A stretch of DNA of 64,000 nt from G016756615 sp050958605 (GTDB lineage: Bacteria > Pseudomonadota > Alphaproteobacteria > Rhizobiales > Rhizobiaceae): positions 186,001-250,000 of the forward strand of contig NZ_JBJHDO010000006.1 in the NCBI RefSeq assembly GCF_050958605.1, given 5' to 3'. A program made the translations under genes and the position numbers. A model generated the notes under the pieces. It did not search any database. It saw nothing but the letters and a program-made list of their open reading frames with translations, and was not told the origin of the DNA. Below are positions 51,544 through 59,361 of this stretch, in pieces. The first letter of the stretch is position 1, and every line of letters starts with the position of its first letter.

Positions 51544-52269
51544 CTAGCGATCTGCATCTGCCGGAAGGGCATGGAGCGATCCAGGCTTCGTCCCGGCATC
51601 CGGTTCAGGACGCGCACCAGGTCGTTTGGGCCGAAAGCAAGCAAACACTGCCAGGATCAACACGACACTGGCGGAGAACTCCAGCACCTCTTCCAAGATC
51701 GACGCCTTGTAGGACTTTATAAGATCGAGCGTTACAGCACTCGCGAGCATCCCGAGCGCCAAAATCAGGCGGAACTCGAATGCCCCTCGAAGAATACGCT
51801 CGACGGTCGTCCGTGCCTGCTGCCGAAACCGGTAGAGCAGGGCACCGGCGCCAGTTACGAGCAGGGCTCCTCCGATGGCCGCCACGAAGAGGCCTGCGGG
51901 CCCTGCGCCACGCAGCTTGCGAAAGACGACGATGACAATGTCATGGCCACCATCGAACTCGCCGCCTCCGCTCATCCGCGGCATCTGAATATCGAAGATA
52001 CGAGCCCCAAAACTGATTTCGCTGAGAAAGAGTATCGACGATAGTCCGCCTGTCGCGATGAGGATGGCCCTCTCCCGGCCGGTCGGGGAGGCCCGCCGGG
52101 CAAATGCCGCTCCCAGGGCGAGCAGCGAGCCCGCAGCAAAACCAGCAGCGCTGAGGTTTTCCATCAGATGGTCTTCGACAAACAGGTTGGGCCTGGACAA
52201 GCCGATGGCAAAAAGCAGCATCACACCCGCAAACGCTGCAACAACGAACGCTAGATTTTCTCGGCTCAT
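51544..52269 (-). CDS. Membrane protein of unknown function
   Basis: A protein of 241 residues with about six hydrophobic segments, including NLAFVVAAFAGVMLLFAIGL, GFAAGSLLALGAAFARRA, GPAGLFVAAIGGALLVTGAG and LEFSASVVLILAVFACFRP. An acidic loop between segments 3 and 4 reads RMSGGGEFDGGHDIVIVVFR. No family recognised. It stands alone. Confidence 0.65.
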   Translation of the reverse strand: MSRENLAFVVAAFAGVMLLFAIGLSRPNLFVEDHLMENLSAAGFAAGSLLALGAAFARRASPTGRERAILIATGGLSSILFLSEISFGARIFDIQMPRMSGGGEFDGGHDIVIVVFRKLRGAGPAGLFVAAIGGALLVTGAGALLYRFRQQARTTVERILRGAFEFRLILALGMLASAVTLDLIKSYKASILEEVLEFSASVVLILAVFACFRPKRPGARPEPDAGTKPGSLHALPADADR

Positions 52270-52507
52270 CGTCGCGCGCCCCCAAAATGTTCGGACGTCA
52301 CAGGACTGTCACAAACCGTTCAAACTGCGGTCAGCGCGATAACTTTCAATTGCAGATTGTTGCCGAGGACAAAGGCGTTCGGTGAGCCGCAGGCGCGTTG
52401 TCAAGGCACGAACGGAAATGGGCCAGAAGAAATCGTGATCGGCTCTGGGAGGACAGGTAGCCTATATATCGGGTGAGGGACGCTCGTAAGAGAAGCAGGA
52501 GGCAGCG

Positions 52508-52834
52508 ATGAACAAGCTGTTGTCGGTCCTGACGGCTATGGTGTTGGCCGCGTCTTTCGCTCTGCCGCTGAACGCCGCACCTATCTTTGTGCCGAAAGCT
52601 GAGCAAGTGCAGCAAAGCCCTGTCGAACAGGTCAAGCACAGGCGACATTGGCGGAAAAAGCACTATCGCCATTGGCGCGCAGATCGGCGCTGGAACAGGC
52701 GGCACGCATGGCGATCCTGCCGCTACTATGGCACTTGCTATCCTCGCCATTACGGCCGCTATTACGGCTATCGCGACAATTATCCGCGGTATTACCGCCG
52801 GCGCTCGGGAGTGAGCATATATCTCTCCTTCTAG
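52508..52834 (+). CDS. Small secreted basic, Tyr/His-rich protein
   Basis: A protein of 108 residues with a signal peptide of about 23 residues (LLSVLTAMVLAASFALPLNA). The mature part is rich in Arg, His, Tyr and Trp (HRRHWRKKHYRHWRADRRWN and YYGTCYPRHYGRYYGYRDNY). It resembles the BA14K-like or glycine/tyrosine-rich envelope proteins common in rhizobia. ATG at 52508 follows GGAGGC. Function unknown; binding to polyanionic envelope polymers would fit. Confidence 0.72.
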   Translation: MNKLLSVLTAMVLAASFALPLNAAPIFVPKAEQVQQSPVEQVKHRRHWRKKHYRHWRADRRWNRRHAWRSCRYYGTCYPRHYGRYYGYRDNYPRYYRRRSGVSIYLSF

Positions 52835-52937
52835 CTCCAACGGCGACAGGTTCGGATCGCGCTCGACTCCGGTACCTTCTCAGGTGCATTCTAGCTCTTT
52901 GGTTTCCCCTGCGTAAGCAGAGAACAAGGAGGGAGGA

Positions 52938-53429
52938 ATGCCCAACGAGATCCAGCAACCGAGACCCTTCGACCTTGTTGGCGACCCCGTGCTAATTGCG
53001 GGCATCGGTCAGGGCTTCGAGGCTACGCTCAACTGGCGAGTCCATGACGGCCATGACGAACGCACCGGCTTCTTCAACGTCGGTGGCGGCACTGGCGAAC
53101 ATGGCCAGTTCCAAGTCCAGGCGCAGATCGGCAACGCCGCCTTCCAGCTCGATCGTCTGTTCGTCGAGGTTTTCGAGGAGAGCGCGGAGGACGGCTCCGA
53201 GATCAACAAGGTGATCGTACCCGTCATCTACGGCCCGCGCATCGTGCCCGGCTATATCGGCTTCCGCATCCATCGGGTGAAGGCGGGTGATACGCTGTCC
53301 AATATCGCGCGTGACAACTACGGCGACCCGAGCCTCTTTTCCAGAATCGCCCGCGCCAACCCGCAGTTCGTCACCGACCCTGACCGGATATTCGTCGGCC
53401 AGGAGCTGAAGGTGCCGATCGGCGCTTAA
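52938..53429 (+). CDS. Gmad2-LysM two-domain protein
   Basis: A 163-residue protein. Residues about 10-97 form a Gmad2 immunoglobulin-like domain (GQGFEATLNWRVHDGHDERT, GFFNVGGGTGEHGQFQVQAQ and EESAEDGSEINKVIVPVIYG). Residues about 112-160 form a LysM domain (RVKAGDTLSNIARDNYGDPS, RIFVGQELKVPI) that should bind peptidoglycan or another N-acetylglucosamine polymer. No signal peptide is seen. Related rhizobial proteins exist but their role is unknown. Confidence 0.85.
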   Translation: MPNEIQQPRPFDLVGDPVLIAGIGQGFEATLNWRVHDGHDERTGFFNVGGGTGEHGQFQVQAQIGNAAFQLDRLFVEVFEESAEDGSEINKVIVPVIYGPRIVPGYIGFRIHRVKAGDTLSNIARDNYGDPSLFSRIARANPQFVTDPDRIFVGQELKVPIGA

Positions 53430-53767
53430 AGGACCGGGTGGGAGGCCTCCCGATGTATCAGGCATACTCAGTCGAGGGTCGCCATGGGAAGACCGCTTCT
53501 GTCAAGGCTCGCAGGCGTTCCCCAATGGCGGAATCCGGCCTCCGATTGGCTCATAGTTCTCGATGAAGGTCCGCGGTCTCTGGCTAAATTCTGTGGCCGC
53601 CTTGCATTGAGCGCTTTAATTCCCTAGTCTCTGACGCTCGATCTTGGCTGTTAGCTTTGTTTTCGCGCTGCGGCGCCCTAACGGATCTTCCTCTCAATTT
53701 CGAAGACGGTGATGTTTGGTCTTCCGCCAAGCAACTAATTCTTTGCGTCGATTTGAAGGAAATCGTC
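53430..53767. other. Region between Gmad2-LysM gene and cold-shock gene
   Basis: The palindrome GGGAGGCCTCCC follows the LysM gene. Otherwise I see no gene. The last 100 or so bases should be the promoter and the long untranslated leader usual for cold-shock genes; I did not find a clear cold-box. Confidence 0.35.
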
Positions 53768-53977
53768 ATGAGTACCGGAACTGTAAAATTCTTCAATTCC
53801 ACCCGGGGTTATGGCTTCATCCAACCCGATGAGGGATCATCGGATGTCTTTGTCCACGTCTCCGCCGTCGAACGGGCCGGGCTGCGCAGTCTCTTCGAGG
53901 GCCAGAAGGTCAGCTTCGAGGTCGTGAAGGACGCGCGTTCGGGCAAGTCCTCGGCTGAGAACCTTCAAGCGCTGTAA
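53768..53977 (+). CDS. Cold-shock protein, CspA family
   Basis: A single CSD domain of 69 residues. GTVKFFNSTRGYGFIQPDEG and DVFVHVSAVERAGL are the RNP1 and RNP2 motifs, binding single-stranded RNA or DNA. ATG at 53768 is preceded by AAGGAAAT at fair spacing; a longer in-frame extension is not plausible for the family. A strong intrinsic terminator follows. Confidence 0.95.
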   Translation: MSTGTVKFFNSTRGYGFIQPDEGSSDVFVHVSAVERAGLRSLFEGQKVSFEVVKDARSGKSSAENLQAL

Positions 53978-54042
53978 GCAACAATCGCTTCCGGTCCATG
54001 ACCACGGATGTACTGGCATAGGCCGATGAAGCGACTTGGAGA

Positions 54043-54072
54043 GGCCGGGCAGTTCCCGGCCTTCTTCGTTTT
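54043..54072 (+). terminator. Intrinsic terminator of the cold-shock gene
   Basis: GGCCGGG, loop CAGTT, CCCGGCC, then TTCTTCGTTTT. A 7-bp GC stem with a T-rich tail, 65 bases after the stop. It also marks the 5' limit of the next transcription unit. Confidence 0.85.
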
Positions 54073-54090
54073 CGAGACTGGAGAGCGAAT

Positions 54091-54324
54091 GTGAGCAAAC
54101 CGATACCAGACGGCATCTTCAAGCCGAAGCCGACGTCGACGGAGGCCAAGAACGATACGACGACCAGAATTGCCCGCTCGATCATCGAGGATGAGGCGGC
54201 AAAGCGTGATGCCAAAACTCAAAGGCTTCGCCACGCCCGGTTGGCGAGAGAGGCCCAAACCGAATTGACGACACCTGCCAAACGCCTGGCTGCTCGCCGC
54301 CGCAACGCGTCGGGTACCGCGTGA
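54091..54324 (+). CDS. Small conserved hypothetical protein, GTG start
   Basis: A protein of 77 residues, hydrophilic and basic: MSKPIPDGIFKPKPTSTEAK then EDEAAKRDAKTQRLRHARLA. It is mostly predicted helix in the second half. GTG at 54091-54093 is preceded by GGAGAG. Its stop overlaps the start of the next gene as GTGA. No family recognised; I would expect a nucleic-acid or protein-binding role only from composition. Confidence 0.7.
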   Translation: MSKPIPDGIFKPKPTSTEAKNDTTTRIARSIIEDEAAKRDAKTQRLRHARLAREAQTELTTPAKRLAARRRNASGTA

Positions 54325-54509
54325 CATACCGGGTTCGCTTCCTTCGCGGCAATAACGAGGTAGCGTCGATACCGATGGGTGGCCCGGTTCAGAAGGCCGA
54401 GCATTTCGCCGCGGCGCAATTATTGATCAAAGCCAAATTGCATGGTGCCACATCGGTCCAGGTGATCGAAATCGCCAGCCACGCTGTCGTGTTCGAACTC
54501 TCCAACTGA
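54321..54509 (+). CDS. Tiny hypothetical protein, GTG start, coupled to the upstream gene
   Basis: A protein of 62 residues: VRFLRGNNEVASIPMGGPVQ, AEHFAAAQLLIKAKLHGATS and QVIEIASHAVVFELSN. GTG at 54321-54323 overlaps the preceding TGA. It looks like a compact alpha/beta protein. A hairpin follows the stop. Function unknown. Confidence 0.7.
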   Translation: MTYRVRFLRGNNEVASIPMGGPVQKAEHFAAAQLLIKAKLHGATSVQVIEIASHAVVFELSN

Positions 54510-54515
54510 GAATTG

Positions 54516-54532
54516 GGCGCCGCTGCGGCGCC
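54516..54532 (+). terminator. Stem-loop after the tiny gene
   Basis: GGCGCCG, loop CTG, CGGCGCC, then TTTGT: a 7-bp GC stem with a short T-run, seven bases after the stop. Plausible intrinsic terminator. Confidence 0.65.
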
Positions 54533-54670
54533 TTTGTAAGCGGTCTGGTGCCCCCCGGGCGGCTCCTCGGCTACCAGCGGGGAGAATCTGGTCCAGACAT
54601 CCGAAACACCACTCGAATTTTCGTCGAAAATCAGGACAAGAAGAGTTCCAGGCAGCCTCGGCCGTTCGCG

Positions 54671-55309
54671 TCACCTCTTGCGAGCCACGATGTAAGGGCG
54701 CTTGTCGTTGCCCTTCGTTGCGTGGCTTTCGCTGGCAAGAATGTCGAAGCCTGCGGCGCATATATGCCGGCTCAGCTCCGCCGCCCGAAAGACGCCTGCG
54801 TAGGGTGCTTTGCCGATCGCGCGCATCGCGGGCAACAACGCAAGCCGGATGAGTGGGTTCATATCCCCGACGCAGGGTGTCTTGGAGATGAACAAGCCCT
54901 CCGCTGCGAGCCAGGCGTGAATGCGGCACAACGTTCCAGGCAGGTCGCGGACCAGATGAAGATAGTTGAATCCCAGAACAGCGTTGAACTGCCCGGCGAC
55001 AGGCGCAAGCGCTTCTACGGTCGCAATGCGGAATGTAAGAGCCGGGATGGGACTAGCGGCGTGCTTCTCGTTGGCGACCGCGATCATTCCAGCGGAAATA
55101 TCCGTCGCAAGATAGTCTTGGACGTCGCCCGCGAGCCGGAGCGCCGTTGTTCCTGTTCCGCAGCCTAGTTCCAACACACGGTCGTCTGATTTCAACAGGG
55201 CGCGGGTCTGGTCCAGAGTGCGCTCATATCCGGCCTGATCCGCAATCGCACTCGTGGCGTACTGCCGCGAAGTCCGGTCCCAGAAACGGACGTCGTCCGC
55301 TACGCTCAT
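54671..55309 (-). CDS. Class I SAM-dependent methyltransferase
   Basis: A 212-residue protein with motif I VLELGCGTGTTALRLAGDVQ, motif II ATDISAGMIAVA and FNAVLGFNYLHLVRDLPGTL as the substrate-side segment. It belongs to the small-molecule methyltransferase group; the acceptor is unknown. The ATG at 55307-55309 is used, with GAGGAG about ten bases before it; an in-frame upstream ATG adds 14 residues without support. Just upstream (right) is tRNA-Ser on the same strand. Confidence 0.85.
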   Translation of the reverse strand: MSVADDVRFWDRTSRQYATSAIADQAGYERTLDQTRALLKSDDRVLELGCGTGTTALRLAGDVQDYLATDISAGMIAVANEKHAASPIPALTFRIATVEALAPVAGQFNAVLGFNYLHLVRDLPGTLCRIHAWLAAEGLFISKTPCVGDMNPLIRLALLPAMRAIGKAPYAGVFRAAELSRHICAAGFDILASESHATKGNDKRPYIVARKR

Positions 55310-55461
55310 CTCAGGGTTGCTCCTCAGATCCCCACCTCGGATATCCCGCATTAAAGGTCCAAGGCCGTTCCGCTCACGCCAAGCTCCAAGAAATTTGGGC
55401 GGCTATCGGCGGTGACTGGGTGGTTATTTTGCAGAGTACCTGGGTAAAAAGCGGCAAATGG

Positions 55462-55548
55462 CGGAGAGAAAGGGATTCGAACCCTTGATACGGTTTCCCG
55501 TATACACGCGTTCCAGGCGTGCGCCTTCAACCACTCGGCCACCTCTCC
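55462..55548 (-). tRNA. tRNA-Ser (anticodon GGA)
   Basis: Read on the minus strand it starts GGAGAGGTGGCCGAG. The acceptor stem GGAGAGG pairs with TCTCTCC, the anticodon loop CTGGAAC sits between CACGC and GCGTG, the variable arm is long, and the T loop is GGGTTCGAATCCC. Length is 87 with discriminator G; CCA is not encoded. Serine identity follows from anticodon GGA and the long variable arm. Confidence 0.95.
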
Positions 55549-55709
55549 GCATGCGCCGCGGTGCCGCGAAGCAACAGGGCGCGGGGCTCATCTAGTCGAT
55601 TGCCGGGCAATTGCCAAGGCTTTCCCGACGCTTCTTTTCGATCTTCCCATGCCGATTGCGACCGGTCGCCGTGCCGGGCACGCGGGAGCTGCTATCACGG
55701 CGGCAAACA

Positions 55710-56561
55710 TCAGCCGCCGCGCCAGCCATGGCGCGGCTCGTAACCGAGGATCCGTCTCGCCTTGTCGATCGAGAGCAGCGTCTCGTTCGGCTCGATGCCC
55801 TCCTTGAGCTGGACATCCGGATAGACCTCCGCCATCAGCTCGGCATTCGGCCGCGACATGACCGTGTCGGCATTGGCGATGATGAAGACCTCCGCGCCCT
55901 TGATCGGCGCCTCCAGCGCCTTGCGGATCGCCTGGGCGGCGTCGCGCGCGTCGATGTAGCCCCAGAGGTTCCATTTGCGAAGCCGCGCATCGGCGTCGAA
56001 CGAGGGAAACCGCTCATAGTCCTGCGGCTCCATGACATTGGAGAAGCGCAATCCCACGATCTTCAGTGCGGGGTCCCATCGGCAGAACTGCTTGGCCATC
56101 TCCTCGCCGAGCAGCTTCGACAGCGAATAGGCCGTCTCGGGCCGGCCCGGATAATCCTCGTCGACAGGCGCATAAGGAGGCGGCCGATCGAAGGGAAGGC
56201 CGAGCACGGTCTCGCTCGACGCCCAGACGATGTTGCGTATCGTCAAGCGACGGGCAGCTTCGAAGACATTGTAGGTGCTGACCGTGTTGACCTTGAAAAT
56301 CACGGCATTGGGGTTCTTGCCCGGCGCCGGGATCGCCGCCAAGTGAACCAGCGCATCGATATCGCGCAGCCGGTCGTCGACCTCCGACAAGACCTCGAAA
56401 GCCTGCCCGAAATCGGTGAGGTCAGCCTGAACGAAAGGACAAACCTCGCGAGCCGGCGGCACGGCGTCGATATTGACGACGTCATGGCCGTGCGCCAGCA
56501 GATCCTCCACGCAAGCACGGCCGACCTTGCCGCTGCCACCCGTCACGATCACCCTGGTCAT
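55710..56561 (-). CDS. NAD-dependent epimerase/dehydratase family protein
   Basis: A 283-residue short-chain (SDR) protein. The N-terminal VIVTGGSGKVGRACVEDLLA is the NAD-binding loop. The active-site tyrosine-lysine pair is in ETAYSLSKLLGEEMAKQFC. VHLAAIPAPGKNPNAVIFKV is the core block. Substrate is probably a nucleotide sugar or uronic acid; family alone does not decide. Transcribed alone, divergent in function from the B12 operon downstream. Confidence 0.87.
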   Translation of the reverse strand: MTRVIVTGGSGKVGRACVEDLLAHGHDVVNIDAVPPAREVCPFVQADLTDFGQAFEVLSEVDDRLRDIDALVHLAAIPAPGKNPNAVIFKVNTVSTYNVFEAARRLTIRNIVWASSETVLGLPFDRPPPYAPVDEDYPGRPETAYSLSKLLGEEMAKQFCRWDPALKIVGLRFSNVMEPQDYERFPSFDADARLRKWNLWGYIDARDAAQAIRKALEAPIKGAEVFIIANADTVMSRPNAELMAEVYPDVQLKEGIEPNETLLSIDKARRILGYEPRHGWRGG

Positions 56562-56678
56562 TCCGCGATCTCCTCCATCGGAGACGCCAGTCTAGCGCAT
56601 GAACGGGGTGCTGGGACAGGACTTGGGTCGGGTCAATCCACGAGATGGCCGCGGAACGGAAAAGGTGCCCCGGTTCGC

Positions 56679-57482
56679 TCACCCATTTCCGTCTTGTTCT
56701 GCCGGTTTCCCGGCCATGACGTCGAATGGCTGCAGGATCATCTTGCCGGCGGCCTCGCCGAAATAGGCTTCCACCCCGTAGACCTGCCGGACGCGCTCGG
56801 GCGAAAGCACCGCCGGCGGCGGGCCGTCCGCCACGGTCGAGCCGCGATCGATCAGAACCAGCCGCGAGCACCAGCGCGCGGCAAGCCCGAGATCGTGGAG
56901 GGAGGCGATAACCGCGTGGCCTTCCTCCGCCAGTTTCGCGAAGATGCGCATCAGCGCGATCTGGTATGACGGATCGAGCCCGGCCGTGGGCTCATCGGCG
57001 AGAAGCAGAGGGGCATCCTGCGCCAGGGCGCGTGCGATCAGCACGCGCGCTTTTTCGCCGCCCGAGAGCTCGGTCGCCGCCCGATGTCGCAGATGCTCGA
57101 TTTCCATGCGCCGCATGGCCCCTTGGATCGCCGCATGGTCGTCCCGGCCAAGACCGGCAAAGGCCCTGCGATGCGGTGTCCTGCCGAGCGAAACCAGATC
57201 CTCGACCGCCATCCCCCAGGCGATCTCACGTTCCTGCGGCAGGTAGGCGACGAGACGGGCCCGTTCCGCCATCGAAAGGGCGGCGGCCGGGCGGTTGCTC
57301 ACGGCGACCTCGCCCTGGGAAGGGGTGAGGCCGAGTATCGAGCGCAGAAGCGTCGACTTCCCCGCGCCGTTGGGGCCGAGCAGACCGACGAATTCGCCGG
57401 CGCGAACGGCGAACGAGATATCCTTCAGGACAGGCTTGCCGCTCAGGGAGGCACTGAGGGAGGACACCGAAAGCAGTGTCAT
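56679..57482 (-). CDS. btuD: Cobalamin (B12) ABC transporter ATP-binding protein BtuD
   Basis: A 267-residue ATPase of the siderophore/B12 class. Walker A is LGPNGAGKSTLLRSILG, the signature ELSGGEKARVLIARALAQ, and Walker B PLLLADEPTAGLDPS, then HAVIASLHDLGLAARWC. Last gene of the btu operon; its start overlaps the btuC stop as ATGA. The B12 assignment rests on the riboswitch upstream of btuB. Confidence 0.88.
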   Translation of the reverse strand: MTLLSVSSLSASLSGKPVLKDISFAVRAGEFVGLLGPNGAGKSTLLRSILGLTPSQGEVAVSNRPAAALSMAERARLVAYLPQEREIAWGMAVEDLVSLGRTPHRRAFAGLGRDDHAAIQGAMRRMEIEHLRHRAATELSGGEKARVLIARALAQDAPLLLADEPTAGLDPSYQIALMRIFAKLAEEGHAVIASLHDLGLAARWCSRLVLIDRGSTVADGPPPAVLSPERVRQVYGVEAYFGEAAGKMILQPFDVMAGKPAEQDGNG

Positions 57483-58480
57483 GTCTCAGCCCTCCGCGTC
57501 CGCCAGACCAGCCACAGGAAGAACGGCGCGCCGACGATGGCGGTGAGGACCCCGAGCTTGATGTCCCTGCCGGGCGCGATCACGCGCACCAGCACGTCTG
57601 CCGCCATCAGCATCGACGCCCCACCAAGCGTGCTGGCGGCAAGCAGGCGTGACGGCCGCGAGCCGACAAGCGGCCGCAACATATGCGGGACCACCAGCCC
57701 GACAAAGCCGATGGCACCCGCAACCGCCGTCGCCGCACCGACCGACGCGGCCGTACCGAAGACGGCGAGCAACTGCACCCGGCGCATGTCGACGCCCATG
57801 CTCTGTGCCGCGTCGCTGCCGATTGTCAGCGAATCCAACCCACGACCCAGCGCAGCGAGCATGAGCCAGCCGGCCAGCATGAAAGGCGCGGCAAGCCAGA
57901 CATGCGTCATGGAGCGGTCGCTGAGCGAGCCCAGCATCCAGAACATGATCTCGAGCGCGGCGAAGGGGTTGGGCGAAAGGTTGAGGGCGAGCGAGGTCAT
58001 GGCGCCGGCAAAGCTCGACACCGCGACACCGGCGAGGATGATGGCAAGCGTGCCGCCTTTTTTGCCCGCCAGCGCCTGGACGACCATGACCGCAACGACA
58101 GCGAAGGCCAGTGCGGCCAACGGCAAACCAAGAGGGAAGAGCAGGCTGAGGCCGGAGTAGATGGCGATCACCGCGCCGAGCGAAGCGGAGGCGGAGACGC
58201 CGATAAGGCCGGGCTCGGCCAGCGGGTTGCGCAGATACCCCTGAAGCGCGGCACCGGAAAGGCCGAGCGTCGCTCCGACCATCAGGCCGAGGATCGCGCG
58301 CGGCAGGCGGATTTCCTGCATGACGACGGCGACCGCGCCCGCATCCGCCGAAAAGAGCGCCCGGATGCTGTCGGCAAAGCCGATCGCCGCGGGCCCGACG
58401 GTCAGTGACAAGAGGAAAAGCACGACGGTCACGACGCCAAGCAACGCGAGAACGAGGCGATATTGCCCGCCGGCGCTCAT
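57479..58480 (-). CDS. btuC: Cobalamin (B12) ABC transporter permease BtuC
   Basis: A 333-residue FecCD-family permease with about ten helices. RLPRAILGLMVGATLGLSGA is the hallmark, with QGYLRNPLAEPGLIGVSASA and GFVGLVVPHMLRPLVGSRPS following. Two copies form the channel in the inner membrane. Its ends overlap btuF and btuD as ATGA. Confidence 0.9.
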   Translation of the reverse strand: MSAGGQYRLVLALLGVVTVVLFLLSLTVGPAAIGFADSIRALFSADAGAVAVVMQEIRLPRAILGLMVGATLGLSGAALQGYLRNPLAEPGLIGVSASASLGAVIAIYSGLSLLFPLGLPLAALAFAVVAVMVVQALAGKKGGTLAIILAGVAVSSFAGAMTSLALNLSPNPFAALEIMFWMLGSLSDRSMTHVWLAAPFMLAGWLMLAALGRGLDSLTIGSDAAQSMGVDMRRVQLLAVFGTAASVGAATAVAGAIGFVGLVVPHMLRPLVGSRPSRLLAASTLGGASMLMAADVLVRVIAPGRDIKLGVLTAIVGAPFFLWLVWRTRRAET

Positions 58481-59361
58481 TCGGCCCCCCTTTCCGATCG
58501 CGCCGCTGCCTGCAGGCGCCGGGCGACCTCCAGCGTGAAAGGAGCGCCGCAGATCGTGTAGGGGCCGGGAACCGTCATGCTCTCGGCGGAGCCAAGCAGG
58601 GCACGGTAGGCGGGGTGCACGAAAATCTGCTCGGCGAGCGCGGGTGCCCCATGACCGTCCCCTCCGCCGACCAGAAGGTTGGGGGCGGCAAGGACAAGCA
58701 GTTCGAGCGGCAGCTGGACGGTCCCCACAAGCCCGAAACGGTCGGCGACGTTCTCCAGGCCGGCCGCCGCGACGATCGCGTCGACCAGTGTGCCCGCGCC
58801 GGAAGTGTAGCCGTTCGGTTCGTAGAGAGCGACCGCCCGGCGCGGCGGCGGTTTCGCCGCGAGATCGGCCAATCCTTGGTCGAATTCGGCTATCAATTCG
58901 CCGGCTCTTTCCTGCCGCCCGAGGATTTCTCCCATGCGTGCCATGTTTGCGCGGATGTCCTCGATCGAACTCTCCGGCGTGAATTCCTCGACCCGAACGC
59001 CAAGCCGGCGCAGCAGGCCGACGGTCGTCCGCGTCGTGTAGGTGCCGGCCAGCACGAGGTCTGGATGCATCAGGAAAACCTCTTCGGCGAGACCGTGGTT
59101 GACCACGTAGCGCCTTGCCTGCTCGGCGAGAACGGAGCTGTTCGGGTCGGCCGCGAGATGGGATACGGAATGAAGCTGCCCCTCGCCGGCAACCAGCATG
59201 GCAAGCTGGTCCGTGCAGACATTCATCGACACGACACGTTTCGGCGCCTCGTCCGCGACGGCGTTGCCGAAGCAGCCGAAAGCCAGGAAAGCGGCCATCA
59301 AGCCGGAGAGGCTTGCGTGGCTCCGCTTCGCTGCTTTCGAGGCGCTGAAGCGCATCTCCAT
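58477..59361 (-). CDS. btuF: Cobalamin-binding periplasmic protein BtuF
   Basis: A 294-residue helical-backbone binding protein with a signal peptide of about 36 residues (cleavage near GNAVADE). KRVVSMNVCTDQLAMLVAGE is the family opening and DLVLAGTYTTRTTVGLLRRL the central block. It passes B12 from BtuB to BtuC. Its ATG follows the btuB stop directly; an ATG two codons later is also possible. Confidence 0.87.
   Translation of the reverse strand: MEMRFSASKAAKRSHASLSGLMAAFLAFGCFGNAVADEAPKRVVSMNVCTDQLAMLVAGEGQLHSVSHLAADPNSSVLAEQARRYVVNHGLAEEVFLMHPDLVLAGTYTTRTTVGLLRRLGVRVEEFTPESSIEDIRANMARMGEILGRQERAGELIAEFDQGLADLAAKPPPRRAVALYEPNGYTSGAGTLVDAIVAAAGLENVADRFGLVGTVQLPLELLVLAAPNLLVGGGDGHGAPALAEQIFVHPAYRALLGSAESMTVPGPYTICGAPFTLEVARRLQAAARSERGAE

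Noticed and set aside
55462..56561. Possible genomic island inserted at tRNA-Ser
   Set aside because: No integrase, no repeat of the tRNA 3' end, and no change in gene type across the border.
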